Shown one piece after another: positions 10,460-19,499 of a stretch of DNA of 64,000 bases. The first letter of the stretch is position 1. Each line of letters starts with the position of its first letter. A program made the translations under genes and the position numbers. This DNA comes from Lascolabacillus massiliensis (GTDB lineage: Bacteria > Bacteroidota > Bacteroidia > Bacteroidales > Dysgonomonadaceae): positions 250,501 through 314,500 of the forward strand of contig NZ_CTEJ01000002.1 of NCBI RefSeq assembly GCF_001282625.1. Reading direction: 5' to 3'. The notes beneath the pieces were generated by a model. The model had not been told where the DNA came from. It did no database searches and was given only the letters and a program-made list of their open reading frames with translations.

Positions 10460-11056
10460 TTAATATGAGAATGCTCGGCGTTTCTCATACTCCAGTATCT
10501 TATCTCTGTTGGACAGAAGAAAATCTATGTCATCAAGTCCTTTAAGTAGGCACTCTTTCTTATATGCATTTATTTCGAAAGACTCTGTACGGCCTGTTTC
10601 ATTATTCACTATTGTCTGCGCTTCTAGGTTTACAGTAACTGTAGATTTTGGATTTTTTCTTGAACAGTCAAACAGTTCACTAAGAAATTCATCGGAAATT
10701 ACTACTGGAAGTATACCGTTATTAAGAGCATTGTTTCTAAATATATCTGCAAAAAAGCTTGACACTACTACTTTGAAGCCATAACCACCTATTGCCCATG
10801 CTGCGTGCTCGCGACTACTTCCACTACCAAAGTTTTTACCTGCTACTAATACTTCGCCTGAATATTTTGGATCATTAAGTACGAAATCTTCTTTAGGGTT
10901 TCCCTCTTTATCATAACGCCAATCGGCAAACAAATTATCTCCAAAACCTTCTCTGGTAGTTGCTTTCAGGAAGCGGGCAGGTATAATCTGATCGGTGTCC
11001 ACATTCTCTATCGGAAGTGGAACGTATGTTGATGTTATTGTTTTAAATTTTTCCAT
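10460..11056 (-). CDS. leuD: 3-isopropylmalate dehydratase small subunit
   Basis: LeuD is the swivel-domain partner of LeuC in isomerising 2- to 3-isopropylmalate. The 198 residues show the family start (STYVPLPIENVDTDQIIPARFL) and the signature GKNFGSGSSREHAAWAI. The length is normal. It lies 11 nt after leuC and 57 nt before the citramalate-synthase-like gene, so the complex is made from adjacent genes. Confidence 0.96.
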   Translation of the reverse strand: MEKFKTITSTYVPLPIENVDTDQIIPARFLKATTREGFGDNLFADWRYDKEGNPKEDFVLNDPKYSGEVLVAGKNFGSGSSREHAAWAIGGYGFKVVVSSFFADIFRNNALNNGILPVVISDEFLSELFDCSRKNPKSTVTVNLEAQTIVNNETGRTESFEINAYKKECLLKGLDDIDFLLSNRDKILEYEKRRAFSY

Positions 11057-11067
11057 TATTTCTAAAA

Positions 11068-12450
11068 TTAGGGTTGGGTTATTTTACCGTTTACTGCAGC
11101 AGCTGCGGCTACTAAAGGACTTGCCAATATTGTTCTGGCTCCCGGACCTTGTCGTCCTTCAAAATTACGATTAGATGTAGATACTGCATATTTACCTGCT
11201 GGCACCTTATCATCGTTCATTGCAAGACAAGCTGAGCAACCTGGTTGCCTGATTTCAAATCCAGCTTCCTGAAGTATCAGATCAAGCCCCTCTTCCTTTA
11301 TCTGTTTTCTTACCTGCCAACTGCCGGGCACTAGCCAGGCTGTGACATTTTCAGCCTTCTTTTTGCCTTTAACGTATTCTGTAAACTGGCGGAAATCCTC
11401 AATACGACCATTCGTACAACTTCCAAGAAATACAAAGTCGATCTGTTTACCTTCAAGCTTCTCTCCTGGTTCAAACCCCATATATTTAAGTGATTTCTCG
11501 AAAGAAATTTTTCCTGCATTGTCAATATCCTCAAGTTTAGGAATAGTTCCATCAATAGGCATACCCATACCCGGATTAGTGCCATAGGTTATCATTGGAG
11601 GAATTTTCCCTGCATCAAATGTTACCTCTTTGTCAAACACAGCACCTTCATCAGATTTCAATGTCTTCCAGTATGCTAAAGCCTCTTCCCATCTCTCACC
11701 CTGTGGGGCAAACTGACGTCCTTTTATGTAGTTGAATGTAGTTTCATCTGGAGCTATCAATCCACCACGTGCACCCATCTCGATACTAAGATTACAAAGA
11801 GTCATTCTTTGCTCCATAGTCAAATTACGTACAGCTTCACCGGCATACTCTACAAAATAACCTGTTGCACCACCTGTGGTAAGTTGCGATATCATATATA
11901 GTGCCATATCCTTGGCACCTACATTTTCACTAAGTTTACCTTCAAAGTTGATGCGCATTGTCTTAGGACGTGTCTGAAGAATACATTGTGATGCCAAAAC
12001 CATCTCCACTTCACTGGTTCCGATTCCAAATGCAATAGCACCAAATGCTCCATGTGTAGATGTGTGACTGTCACCACAAACTATTGTCATACCTGGCTGT
12101 GTATACCCGTTTTCAGGTCCTATAACATGTACAATACCGTTCTTTGGATTCCCCAGCCCATAATATGTAAGTCCAAATTCACGGGCATTTTTTGCAAGTG
12201 TCTCTACTTGGAAGCGAGAGATAGCATCACGAATTGGATTCTCCTGGCCCATTGTAGGAATATTATGATCTGCTGTCAGAGTGGTTTGCTCAGGCCTGAA
12301 CACACTTAAACCTCTTGCACGAAGTCCAGCAAAAGCCTGTGGACTGGTCACTTCATGACACAAATGACGATCTATGTATAGTTGTGTGGGACCGTCCTTA
12401 ACTTCTGTTACAACATGTGCGTCCCATACTTTATCGAAAAGAGTCTTCAT
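11068..12450 (-). CDS. leuC: 3-isopropylmalate dehydratase large subunit
   Basis: LeuC is the aconitase-type catalytic subunit with a [4Fe-4S] cluster. The 460 residues include [19 protein letters not shown] and [15 protein letters not shown], and the cluster cysteines in FLGSCTNGR and [24 protein letters not shown] near the end is typical of isopropylmalate isomerase. It lies between leuA (65 nt gap) and leuD. Confidence 0.97.
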   Translation of the reverse strand: MKTLFDKVWDAHVVTEVKDGPTQLYIDRHLCHEVTSPQAFAGLRARGLSVFRPEQTTLTADHNIPTMGQENPIRDAISRFQVETLAKNAREFGLTYYGLGNPKNGIVHVIGPENGYTQPGMTIVCGDSHTSTHGAFGAIAFGIGTSEVEMVLASQCILQTRPKTMRINFEGKLSENVGAKDMALYMISQLTTGGATGYFVEYAGEAVRNLTMEQRMTLCNLSIEMGARGGLIAPDETTFNYIKGRQFAPQGERWEEALAYWKTLKSDEGAVFDKEVTFDAGKIPPMITYGTNPGMGMPIDGTIPKLEDIDNAGKISFEKSLKYMGFEPGEKLEGKQIDFVFLGSCTNGRIEDFRQFTEYVKGKKKAENVTAWLVPGSWQVRKQIKEEGLDLILQEAGFEIRQPGCSACLAMNDDKVPAGKYAVSTSNRNFEGRQGPGARTILASPLVAAAAAVNGKITQP

Positions 12451-12515
12451 ATATTATTTAATTGCTTATTTGTATTTTATTTTTCTATCTCGTTCTTATT
12501 TGAATTGTAATTATT

Positions 12516-14003
12516 TTATTCAACGAATTTATTTACAGCATCTATAAATGCTTCTACAGAAGCTGCAACAATATCTGTATTGGCTGCAAATCCATAGTAG
12601 ACAATGTCATTATGTTCAACCTGCATATGTACTTTTCCAATATCATCACTGCCACGATCGATTGCCTGGATAAGAAATTCCTGAATCTTCATTTCACGAC
12701 GTATGATACTTTTCACAGCTCTGATGGCTGCATCAACTGGTCCATTACCTGAAGCTGTTGCTTCAAAATGTTCACCTGCAATATTCAATCCTATGCTTGC
12801 TACATCCCTTACGCCAATACCGCAAACCACCTGCAGATAGTCAACTTTTATACGATTCAAACGGGCTTCTTTCCCAACAAGCATCAGTATGTCATCATCA
12901 TTTATGCTCTTTTTTCTGTCTGCCAGGTTAAGAAATTTCTCGTACACCTTATCAAGTTCTGCGGATTCAAGTTTAACACCAAGAACTGATAGACGGTTCT
13001 TAAGTGCGGCACGACCACTACGAGCAGTCAGAACTATTGCATTATCATCTATTCCCACATCTTTTGGATTGATAATCTCGTAGGTCTCAACATTCTTTAG
13101 TACACCATCCTGGTGGATACCAGAGGAGTGTGCGAAGGCATTTCGACCAACTATTGCTTTATTTGGCTGAACAGGCATGTTCATTAAACTCGAAACAAGG
13201 CGACTGGTTGAATATATGTGCTGTGAATTAATATTTGTGTCGAAACCTCTGTCTTTATGACTTCGTAGTGCCATAACCACCTCTTCTAGAGATGTGTTAC
13301 CTGCGCGTTCTCCAATACCGTTTATGGTAACTTCAACTTGACGAGCACCATTTATAACACCTGAAAGTGTATTTGCAGTAGCCATACCTAAATCCTGATG
13401 ACAGTGTGTAGAAAGTATTGCATTTTTTAGATCTACATTATCTATCAGATATTTTATTTTTGCTCCATACTCATCTGGAAAGCAATATCCTGTAGTATCG
13501 GGAATATTGATAACAGTTGCTCCGGCATTAACAACAGCCTGAACTACTTTTGCCAGATATTCATTGTCTGTACGACCTGCATCTTCTGCATAAAACTCTA
13601 CATCATCTACAAAATTTCGGGCATATTTTACAGCTTTTACAGCTCTCTCCAGTATTTCCTCACGATTGGAATTAAATTTATGCTTTATATGAGAGTCTGA
13701 AGTCCCTATCCCAGTATGAATCCTTTTACGTTTCGCATACTTTAGTGCTTCAGCTGCAACTTCAATATCCTTCTCTACAGCTCTTGTCAGTGCACATATT
13801 GTAGGCCAGGTTACGGCTTTGGAAATCTCAACTACGGAATTGAAATCACCTGGACTTGAAACCGGAAATCCGGCTTCTATTACATCTACACCTAATAATT
13901 CTAGAGCCTGAGCTATCTGAATTTTCTCAATTGTGTTTAATTGACAACCTGGTACTTGCTCACCATCTCTTAATGTTGTATCAAAAACATAAATTCGTTC
14001 CAT
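12516..14003 (-). CDS. leuA: 2-isopropylmalate synthase
   Basis: LeuA condenses 2-oxoisovalerate with acetyl-CoA, the committed step of leucine synthesis. Over 495 residues it shows [16 protein letters not shown] at the N-terminus, the metal-binding HxH in [28 protein letters not shown], and [13 protein letters not shown] in the linker. The C-terminal regulatory domain binds leucine in the family. It is the first structural gene of the operon, 30 nt beyond a terminator that sits inside the leader, so its transcription probably depends on read-through. Confidence 0.95.
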   Translation of the reverse strand: MERIYVFDTTLRDGEQVPGCQLNTIEKIQIAQALELLGVDVIEAGFPVSSPGDFNSVVEISKAVTWPTICALTRAVEKDIEVAAEALKYAKRKRIHTGIGTSDSHIKHKFNSNREEILERAVKAVKYARNFVDDVEFYAEDAGRTDNEYLAKVVQAVVNAGATVINIPDTTGYCFPDEYGAKIKYLIDNVDLKNAILSTHCHQDLGMATANTLSGVINGARQVEVTINGIGERAGNTSLEEVVMALRSHKDRGFDTNINSQHIYSTSRLVSSLMNMPVQPNKAIVGRNAFAHSSGIHQDGVLKNVETYEIINPKDVGIDDNAIVLTARSGRAALKNRLSVLGVKLESAELDKVYEKFLNLADRKKSINDDDILMLVGKEARLNRIKVDYLQVVCGIGVRDVASIGLNIAGEHFEATASGNGPVDAAIRAVKSIIRREMKIQEFLIQAIDRGSDDIGKVHMQVEHNDIVYYGFAANTDIVAASVEAFIDAVNKFVE

Positions 14004-14033
14004 TTTATTCTACCTGTTTTCTTATTTCTTTAA

Positions 14034-14071
14034 TAAAAAAATAACCCTTCCCACCGGGTGAGAAAGGTTAT
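14034..14071 (-). terminator. Attenuator terminator upstream of leuA
   Basis: Read on the - strand, the arm ATAACCTTTCTCA pairs with TGGGAAGGGTTAT through G-C, A-U and G-U pairs around a short CCCGG loop, and a run of T follows directly. This is a complete intrinsic terminator in front of the leuA start codon, not after a gene. Its 5' arm contains TCTCACCC (14056-14063), which is exactly complementary to GGGTGAGA at 14113-14120, so the terminator competes with an upstream pairing. Confidence 0.85.
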
Positions 14072-14114
14072 CTGTATTTTTACTAGTTTAGTCGTTATTT
14101 TTGATATGCCAGTC

Positions 14115-14189
14115 TCACCCTCCGAATTTTTCCAGAAGTAGAATAGAAATGACTAGAATATCTATATTTTGATACATAACGCTAAACAT
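14115..14189 (-). CDS. Branched-chain amino acid operon leader peptide
   Basis: This 24-codon ORF starts with ATG at 14189 and stops with TGA at 14115-14117. Residues 9-19 are I-D-I-L-V-I-S-I-L-L-L, so nine of eleven are isoleucine, leucine or valine, including two CTA leucine codons. The stop codon lies inside the GGGTGAGA segment that can pair with the 5' arm of the terminator at 14034-14071. The layout matches classical leader-peptide attenuation: a ribosome stalled on the tract would leave the segment free to block the terminator, while one that reaches the stop would cover it. A second in-frame ATG is codon 5. Confidence 0.85.
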   Translation of the reverse strand: MFSVMYQNIDILVISILLLEKFGG

Positions 14190-14206
14190 TTTCTGTTTGA
14201 TGAATA

Positions 14207-14237
14207 CAAAGTAAAAGTAAAAAACCTTACAAACAAA
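14207..14237 (-). promoter_or_regulatory. Candidate Bacteroidota promoter of the leu-ilv operon
   Basis: On the - strand a TTTG (14234-14237) is followed after 19 nt by TTACTTTG (14207-14214), which matches the Bacteroidota TTTG-N19-21-TAnnTTTG promoter with one mismatch. The implied start point lies about ten bases before the leader peptide ATG, giving a short 5' leader. Confidence 0.55.
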
Positions 14238-14492
14238 ATATTTCAACAAATTTCTTCACTAAAAAACTCCAATTTATTACTTATACACTCATATATATGG
14301 TAATTCGTAAGTAAATATGGAGATTATTTAAAGAATAATTCAACTGAATTCTGATCTAAGAAAGTACTTCCGAATAAGAGTTATAAATTTTACTATTTAT
14401 AGAACATCCCTCAATTAAAAGTAAAAACAGTTTTCTTTGCTTTTTGTTTATAATTAATGAAGAAATTGTGAAAATTGATATATTTTTATTTG
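14238..14492. other. AT-rich divergent intergenic region
   Basis: This AT-rich stretch separates the leu-ilv promoter from pabB. I see no ORF, clear hairpin or repeat in it. It presumably holds the pabB promoter, but no complete TTTG/TAnnTTTG pair stands out on the + strand. Confidence 0.5.
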
Positions 14493-15476
14493 ATGTACTT
14501 TAATACTGAAATAATAAAAGCTAAAATGAATGATGCAGGAGGCAAAAAAAAACCCTTCCTGTTTGGAGTAGATTTCGAGATGAAAGAGGGTTTTTTTATT
14601 GCTGATCCTTTGTCTCAAAGAGATATACTATTTTATGTCAATGGTATCGGGAATTTTGATGGTATTGATTTTCTACAATCAATTAATTACAACGATTATC
14701 AATTTGAAATATTCCCGGAAGAGCTTACTGAATATAAGAAGCGCTTTAACAGGGTAATGAGCGGGTTAAAAAGGGGGGAAAGCTATCTTGTAAACCTGAC
14801 AATAGAAACACCACTGAAAACATCTCTAAACTTAAAAGAAATATTTTTGCATAGTAACTCTGATTACAGACTCTTGATACCTGATAAATTTGTATGTTTT
14901 TCTCCTGAGTGTTTTGTAAAAATTACTGATGGTAAGATCTATACATTTCCAATGAAGGGTACAATTGATGCTTCTGTTCCTGATGCAGAAACATTAATTA
15001 TTAATGATGAAAAAGAGACTACAGAACATAATACAATAGTAGATCTGTTAAGAAACGATATTAGTCGCGTGGCTCACAGAGTACAGGTAAACCGTTTCAG
15101 GTATATTGATGAGATTAAAACAAACAGAAGCAAAATACTTCAGGTAAGTTCTGAGATTGAAGGTACATTGTCTACAAAGTATATATCTGAAATTGGTGAT
15201 ATAATTTTCAACCTGCTTCCTGCCGGTTCAGTTTCGGGTGCACCTAAAGAGTCTACCTTAAGGCTTATCAGAGAGTCTGAAAGTAGTTGCAGGGGATTTT
15301 ATACCGGTGTTGCAGGTTATTTTGATGGAGCTAATCTTGACTCTTTTGTTTTAATACGTTTTATAGAACAAAATGAGGAAGGACTTGTTTTTCGAAGTGG
15401 AGGGGGGATAACAGCCGGTAGTGAACTTAACAAGGAGTATTCTGAAGCAGTACAAAAAGTTTACCTCCCTTTTTAA
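14493..15476 (+). CDS. pabB: Aminodeoxychorismate synthase component I
   Basis: PabB converts chorismate and ammonia to 4-amino-4-deoxychorismate for folate. This is the chorismate-binding domain only (327 residues from the ATG at 14493; an upstream TTG at 14475 is less likely). FPMKGTIDA carries the Lys that separates PabB from the PIAGT motif of anthranilate synthase. ETTEHNTIVDLLRNDISRV and LLPAGSVSGAPKESTLRLI are typical binding-site motifs. The N-terminal region of long PabB proteins is absent. PabC follows after 33 nt. No glutamine amidotransferase (PabA) gene is in the window. Confidence 0.9.
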   Translation: MYFNTEIIKAKMNDAGGKKKPFLFGVDFEMKEGFFIADPLSQRDILFYVNGIGNFDGIDFLQSINYNDYQFEIFPEELTEYKKRFNRVMSGLKRGESYLVNLTIETPLKTSLNLKEIFLHSNSDYRLLIPDKFVCFSPECFVKITDGKIYTFPMKGTIDASVPDAETLIINDEKETTEHNTIVDLLRNDISRVAHRVQVNRFRYIDEIKTNRSKILQVSSEIEGTLSTKYISEIGDIIFNLLPAGSVSGAPKESTLRLIRESESSCRGFYTGVAGYFDGANLDSFVLIRFIEQNEEGLVFRSGGGITAGSELNKEYSEAVQKVYLPF

Positions 15477-15509
15477 AAATTTATATATTTCTTATTTATA
15501 TATAAAATT

Positions 15510-16097
15510 ATGTTTCTGGAAACAATTTGTCTTATAAATGGAAAAGTGCAAAACTTAGATGCACACATCAGACGTATGCGTAAGACAGCCGACTACTTCA
15601 GGTTTGATGTTCCGGAATTACCTGACTTAGAGGAATTGCTTTCACCTGGCATGGAAAACTGCAAGGTGAAATGTAGTATACATTACCATTATGAGATCAA
15701 CAGTATTGCTTTCGAAAGGTATATACCAAAGGTGATAAAGTGTTTGAAATTGATTAATGCATCTCCGGATTATACTTTTAAGTTTTCTGACAGAAGATCT
15801 CTTAATGATCTGCTTAGTTTAAGAGAAGATTGTGAAGAGGTATTGATAGTCAGAAATGGTTATATTACTGATACAACTTATAGTAATGTAGTATTGGAAA
15901 AGGAAAATTCACTGTATACTCCGCATCTTCCTATATTGAACGGAACTAAACGTCAAAAACTTCTTCATGAAGGCAGGATTTCAGAAAAAGAGATTAAGGT
16001 AAATAATTTGAAGGATTATAACCGGATTTATCTTATTAATTCTATGCTTGATACAGAAGATAATATATCTATACCTGCAGATCTGATAAAAGTTTAA
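15510..16097 (+). CDS. pabC: Aminotransferase class IV, probable aminodeoxychorismate lyase
   Basis: This 195-residue protein resembles a compact fold-type IV PLP enzyme, shorter than the usual 250-290 residues. The start (MFLETICLINGKVQNLDAHI) is family-like, K in FKFSDRRSL is the likely PLP lysine, and EVLIVRNGYITDTTYSNVV holds the conserved acidic and Thr/Ser residues. Directly after pabB, it most likely removes pyruvate from aminodeoxychorismate to give 4-aminobenzoate. Family membership is clear; the substrate is inferred from context. Confidence 0.8.
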   Translation: MFLETICLINGKVQNLDAHIRRMRKTADYFRFDVPELPDLEELLSPGMENCKVKCSIHYHYEINSIAFERYIPKVIKCLKLINASPDYTFKFSDRRSLNDLLSLREDCEEVLIVRNGYITDTTYSNVVLEKENSLYTPHLPILNGTKRQKLLHEGRISEKEIKVNNLKDYNRIYLINSMLDTEDNISIPADLIKV

Positions 16098-16120
16098 ATA
16101 CTACAATCTAATAGAAAAGC

Positions 16121-16157
16121 AAAAGCGGTTCCTTTTTAAAATCATAGAACCGCTTTT
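16121..16157. terminator. Bidirectional terminator between pabC and nqrF
   Basis: AAAAGCGGTTC and GAACCGCTTTT form a perfect 11-bp stem with a 15-nt loop, with A/T runs at both ends. It lies between the convergent pabC and nqrF genes. Confidence 0.85.
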
Positions 16158-16178
16158 ATAATAATAGATATGAGAAGT

Positions 16179-17459
16179 CTATCCGAAATCGTCAAACATG
16201 ATCATCTCTTTTGGAACGCCCAGGCTGTCCAGCATACGCTGTGCGGCGTTAGCCATTGGTCCAGGTCCACACATATAGTATTCAATATCTTCAGGAGCAT
16301 CATGATCTTTTAAATAGGTATCATAAATCACCTGATGTACAAATCCTGGTGTGTATTTAATGCCAGCTTCATCAGCTTTTGGGTCTGGTCTGTCGAGTGC
16401 CAGATGGAATGAGAAGTTAGGGAACTCTCTCTCCAGTTCATAAAAATCTTCAAGATAAAATGCTTCTATCAATGCTCTTGCTCCATAAAAGAATGACATT
16501 TTCCTGTCTGTAATTCTAAGGGTCTTTAGCAAATGCATAATCTGAGATCGTAGAGGAGCCATACCGGCACCACCACCTATCCACAGCATTTCTCTCTTAC
16601 TGTCCAGAATTGGGTGGAATTCTCCGTAAGGACCTGACATCATTACCTTATCACCTGGTTTCAGGTTGAAAATATATGATGAAACAATTCCCGGATTAAC
16701 ATTCATCCATGTACCTTTAGCTCTGTCAAACGGAGGTGTTGCAACACGAACGTTTAGAGTTATGATATTACCTTCTGCGGGGAAGTTAGCCATTGAATAA
16801 GCACGTGAAGTATCTTCATCACTTTTACAAACCAAATCCCACATCTTAAATTTATCCCACTCTGGTTTAAATTTCTCGTCAATATCAAAATTAGAATATT
16901 TAATTGCATCAAATTTTGGAACTCTAATCTGGCTGTATGAACCCGGCTTAAAGTCAATAGTCTCACCTTCAGGTAGCTTAACCACGAATTCTTTAATAAA
17001 TGATGCCACATTTCTGTTGGAAATAACTTCACACTCCCACTCCTTGATTCCAAAAATCTCTTCCGGTAAAACAATAGAAAGGTCGTCTTTTACTTTTACC
17101 TGACAGCTCAGACGCCAATTGTTCATTTGCTCTTTACGTGTGAAGTGTCCTTTTTCTGTGGGCAGAATTTCTCCACCACCTGATACAACTCTGCATCGGC
17201 ATTCACCGCAAGTTCCTTTACCTCCACAAGCAGATGAGAGATATATGTCCTTTGATTGTAGTGAGTTTAGTAAAGTTCCTCCTTGTGCTACTTCAAGCTT
17301 CTTTTCCGGATCATCGTTTATATTGATTTTTACATTTCCTGAAGGTATCAGTTTTTGTTTGGCGACAAGAATAACAATAACCAGTATAAGAATGATTAGC
17401 AAGAATACAATTACACTTGTCAATATCGTTAGTCCACCCACATTCATTAGTATGCTCAT
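16179..17459 (-). CDS. nqrF: Na+-translocating NADH:quinone reductase subunit F
   Basis: NqrF is the entry point for electrons from NADH. The 426 residues comprise one N-terminal membrane helix (about 9-33), a [2Fe-2S] ferredoxin domain with SACGGKGTCGECRCRV and a fourth Cys in RLSCQV, and an FAD/NADH reductase domain with RAYSMANFP, GGGAGMAPLRSQI and YYMCGPGPM near the end. It is the last gene of nqrABCDEF, 52 nt after nqrE, and ends at the shared terminator with pabC. Confidence 0.97.
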   Translation of the reverse strand: MSILMNVGGLTILTSVIVFLLIILILVIVILVAKQKLIPSGNVKININDDPEKKLEVAQGGTLLNSLQSKDIYLSSACGGKGTCGECRCRVVSGGGEILPTEKGHFTRKEQMNNWRLSCQVKVKDDLSIVLPEEIFGIKEWECEVISNRNVASFIKEFVVKLPEGETIDFKPGSYSQIRVPKFDAIKYSNFDIDEKFKPEWDKFKMWDLVCKSDEDTSRAYSMANFPAEGNIITLNVRVATPPFDRAKGTWMNVNPGIVSSYIFNLKPGDKVMMSGPYGEFHPILDSKREMLWIGGGAGMAPLRSQIMHLLKTLRITDRKMSFFYGARALIEAFYLEDFYELEREFPNFSFHLALDRPDPKADEAGIKYTPGFVHQVIYDTYLKDHDAPEDIEYYMCGPGPMANAAQRMLDSLGVPKEMIMFDDFG

Positions 17460-17511
17460 ACTTGTATGCTTAAAATTTTTACTTTAATCTGTTTATTATC
17501 TTTTTTCCTGA

Positions 17512-18126
17512 TTAAATACTAATGCCCGAAAAGCTCATAAATCCAATTGCCATTAAAGCAGTAACTATGAAAGTTATTCCAAGTCCTTTCAATGGTTTCG
17601 GTACATCTGAGTATTCAAGCTTCTCCCTGATTGCAGCCATACCAACTATTGCAAGAAGCCAACCTATTCCTGAACCAAAGGCATAAGCAGTTGCCATACC
17701 TATATTGGCGAATTCTCTTTGTTGCATAAATAGTGAGCCTCCTAAAATAGCACAGTTAACAGCTATAAGTGGGAGAAAAATACCTAATGAGGAGTATAGT
17801 GCAGGACTAAATCGTTCAATTACCATCTCTACCAACTGTACGATAGCAGCAATCACCGCTATGAAAATAAGTAAACTAAAAACACTTAAATCAACATTGG
17901 CAAATTGTGGCCCGAGCCATTCCAATGCTCCTGCTTTAAGAACATAGTTTTCCAGTAAATAATTCACAGGTAGAGTAATAACCAACACCAATGTAACTGC
18001 TAAGCCTAGACCTAATGCTGTTTTTACATTTTTCGAAACTGCCAGGAATGAACACATCCCAAGGAAGTATGCGAAAACCATATTGTCGACGAATATCGAT
18101 CTTACAATCAGACTAATTGCATCCAT
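17512..18126 (-). CDS. nqrE: Na+-NQR subunit E
   Basis: NqrE is a hydrophobic 204-residue inner-membrane subunit with about six predicted helices. NqrD and NqrE are homologous, have inverted topology and share an iron centre held by cysteines in the membrane; [17 protein letters not shown] near the N-terminus and [10 protein letters not shown] in the middle carry the relevant cysteines. It lies 27 nt downstream of nqrD. Confidence 0.96.
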   Translation of the reverse strand: MDAISLIVRSIFVDNMVFAYFLGMCSFLAVSKNVKTALGLGLAVTLVLVITLPVNYLLENYVLKAGALEWLGPQFANVDLSVFSLLIFIAVIAAIVQLVEMVIERFSPALYSSLGIFLPLIAVNCAILGGSLFMQQREFANIGMATAYAFGSGIGWLLAIVGMAAIREKLEYSDVPKPLKGLGITFIVTALMAIGFMSFSGISI

Positions 18127-18153
18127 ATATTATATCTGTTTATTTACTGTTAA

Positions 18154-18786
18154 TTAATTGGTTTCCTCCTGAAGATCTTTATTCTTCGAACGATGTACCC
18201 ATATAATGCAAGCTACAATAAGAACTGCCATTGGAGCAAGCATCATAAGTCCATTATTCTCATACCCGGCATCATAAAATGCTTGAGGAATTACCTGATG
18301 CCCCATAAGTTCACCCGATCCTAATAACTCACGAAAAAAACCTGTAACCACTAAAATCCATCCGTAACCTAATCCGTTGCCTATTCCATCAAGAAATGAT
18401 GGCCAAGGTCCATTTCCTAATGCAAATGCCTCAAGGCGACCCATCAATATACAATTAGTAACAATAAGCCCAACGAATACAGACAATTGCTTGTTAACAT
18501 CATACGAATATGCTTTTAACACTTCACTTACTATCGTAACAAGTGACGCAACTACAACTAATTGTACAATAATACGTATGCGGTTTGGTATGGTCTTACG
18601 TAATAGAGAAATGATAACATTGCTAAATGACGTAACTATTACAACTGCAATAGCCATTACCAGTGATGGCTCCAACTTGGATGTTACCGCGAGGGCTGAA
18701 CAGATACCCAAAACCTGTACAAGTATTGGATTATTTTTACTCAACGGTCCTAACAATACCGCTTTAGTTTTACTATTTAATGCCAT
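18154..18786 (-). CDS. nqrD: Na+-NQR subunit D
   Basis: NqrD is a 210-residue membrane subunit with about six helices, paired with NqrE. The cysteine segments NPILVQVLGICSALAVTSK and LIVTNCILMGRLEAFA match those of the NqrD/RnfE family. It lies 3 nt after nqrC. The C-terminal tail after the last helix is short and charged. Confidence 0.96.
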   Translation of the reverse strand: MALNSKTKAVLLGPLSKNNPILVQVLGICSALAVTSKLEPSLVMAIAVVIVTSFSNVIISLLRKTIPNRIRIIVQLVVVASLVTIVSEVLKAYSYDVNKQLSVFVGLIVTNCILMGRLEAFALGNGPWPSFLDGIGNGLGYGWILVVTGFFRELLGSGELMGHQVIPQAFYDAGYENNGLMMLAPMAVLIVACIIWVHRSKNKDLQEETN

Positions 18787-18789
18787 ATC

Positions 18790-19497
18790 TTAATTTCTAT
18801 TCAGTTTCATCAAAAAATTCTCATATTCACCCACACTGTTTAGAAGCATTTTATCAACACCCTGACTTGTGATTGTACCTCCTGAGATTCCATCTACATA
18901 ATCACGTCGTGAATCTGTCTGACCTGGTTTAACCACAGCAACAGAAAGAAAGTTGCCATTTTTAATGATCTCTTTTCCTACGAACTGATTACCAAATGCG
19001 CTTTGAGCAATCTCTGCTCCTAACCCCGGTGTTTCTCCAGCGTGACCAAAGTCAGCTCCATAAATAGTGCTTCCATCATCTTCAACTGCCAGATATCCCC
19101 AGATTGCACCCCAAAGTCCGGCACCACTCATTGGAATGATATATACATTCTTTCCATCAATGGATACTTCATAAACGGGTAATCCTTGAGCAGCAGGATC
19201 ACCAAGTTCTGTTGAAAAAGCAGGGTCAGCAGGGGTAGTACCTTCTGTACCTTCTATCTTATCACCTTCATCTGTTATTAAGTAGGCATTAGTTATGAGC
19301 TCAGCATAACGATCTTCAGCCTCACTTGCATCAGCAGTAATATTTAGTGAACGTAAAAGCTGCTGCATTTTATCAATATTCTCATTTGCAATCTGCTTAT
19401 CTAACAGCGACTGGTGTGTAAGTGAGAGTCCTAATGCTACAATGATTACCATCACCGCAGCATATATAATTGTATAACCATTATTTTCTCTATTCAT
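18790..19497 (-). CDS. nqrC: Na+-NQR subunit C with covalent FMN
   Basis: NqrC has one N-terminal membrane helix (about residues 8-28) and a periplasmic FMN-binding domain. The flavinylation site is in DGISGGTITSQGV near residue 210, where FMN is attached to a Thr; here SGGT replaces the commoner SGAT. GAGLWGAIWGYLAVE and HAGETPGLGAEI are family motifs. The central insert (residues about 75-100) is acidic and rich in Thr and Pro. It lies between nqrB (2 nt) and nqrD (3 nt). Confidence 0.96.
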   Translation of the reverse strand: MNRENNGYTIIYAAVMVIIVALGLSLTHQSLLDKQIANENIDKMQQLLRSLNITADASEAEDRYAELITNAYLITDEGDKIEGTEGTTPADPAFSTELGDPAAQGLPVYEVSIDGKNVYIIPMSGAGLWGAIWGYLAVEDDGSTIYGADFGHAGETPGLGAEIAQSAFGNQFVGKEIIKNGNFLSVAVVKPGQTDSRRDYVDGISGGTITSQGVDKMLLNSVGEYENFLMKLNRN

Positions 19498-19499
19498 AG

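Noticed and set aside
14108-14121. AGGGTGAGACTGG in the leu leader resembles the conserved T-box antiterminator (AGGGTGGNACCGCG)
   Set aside because: Several core positions differ, no specifier stem is seen, and the same bases are explained by the leader peptide stop codon and the antiterminator segment.
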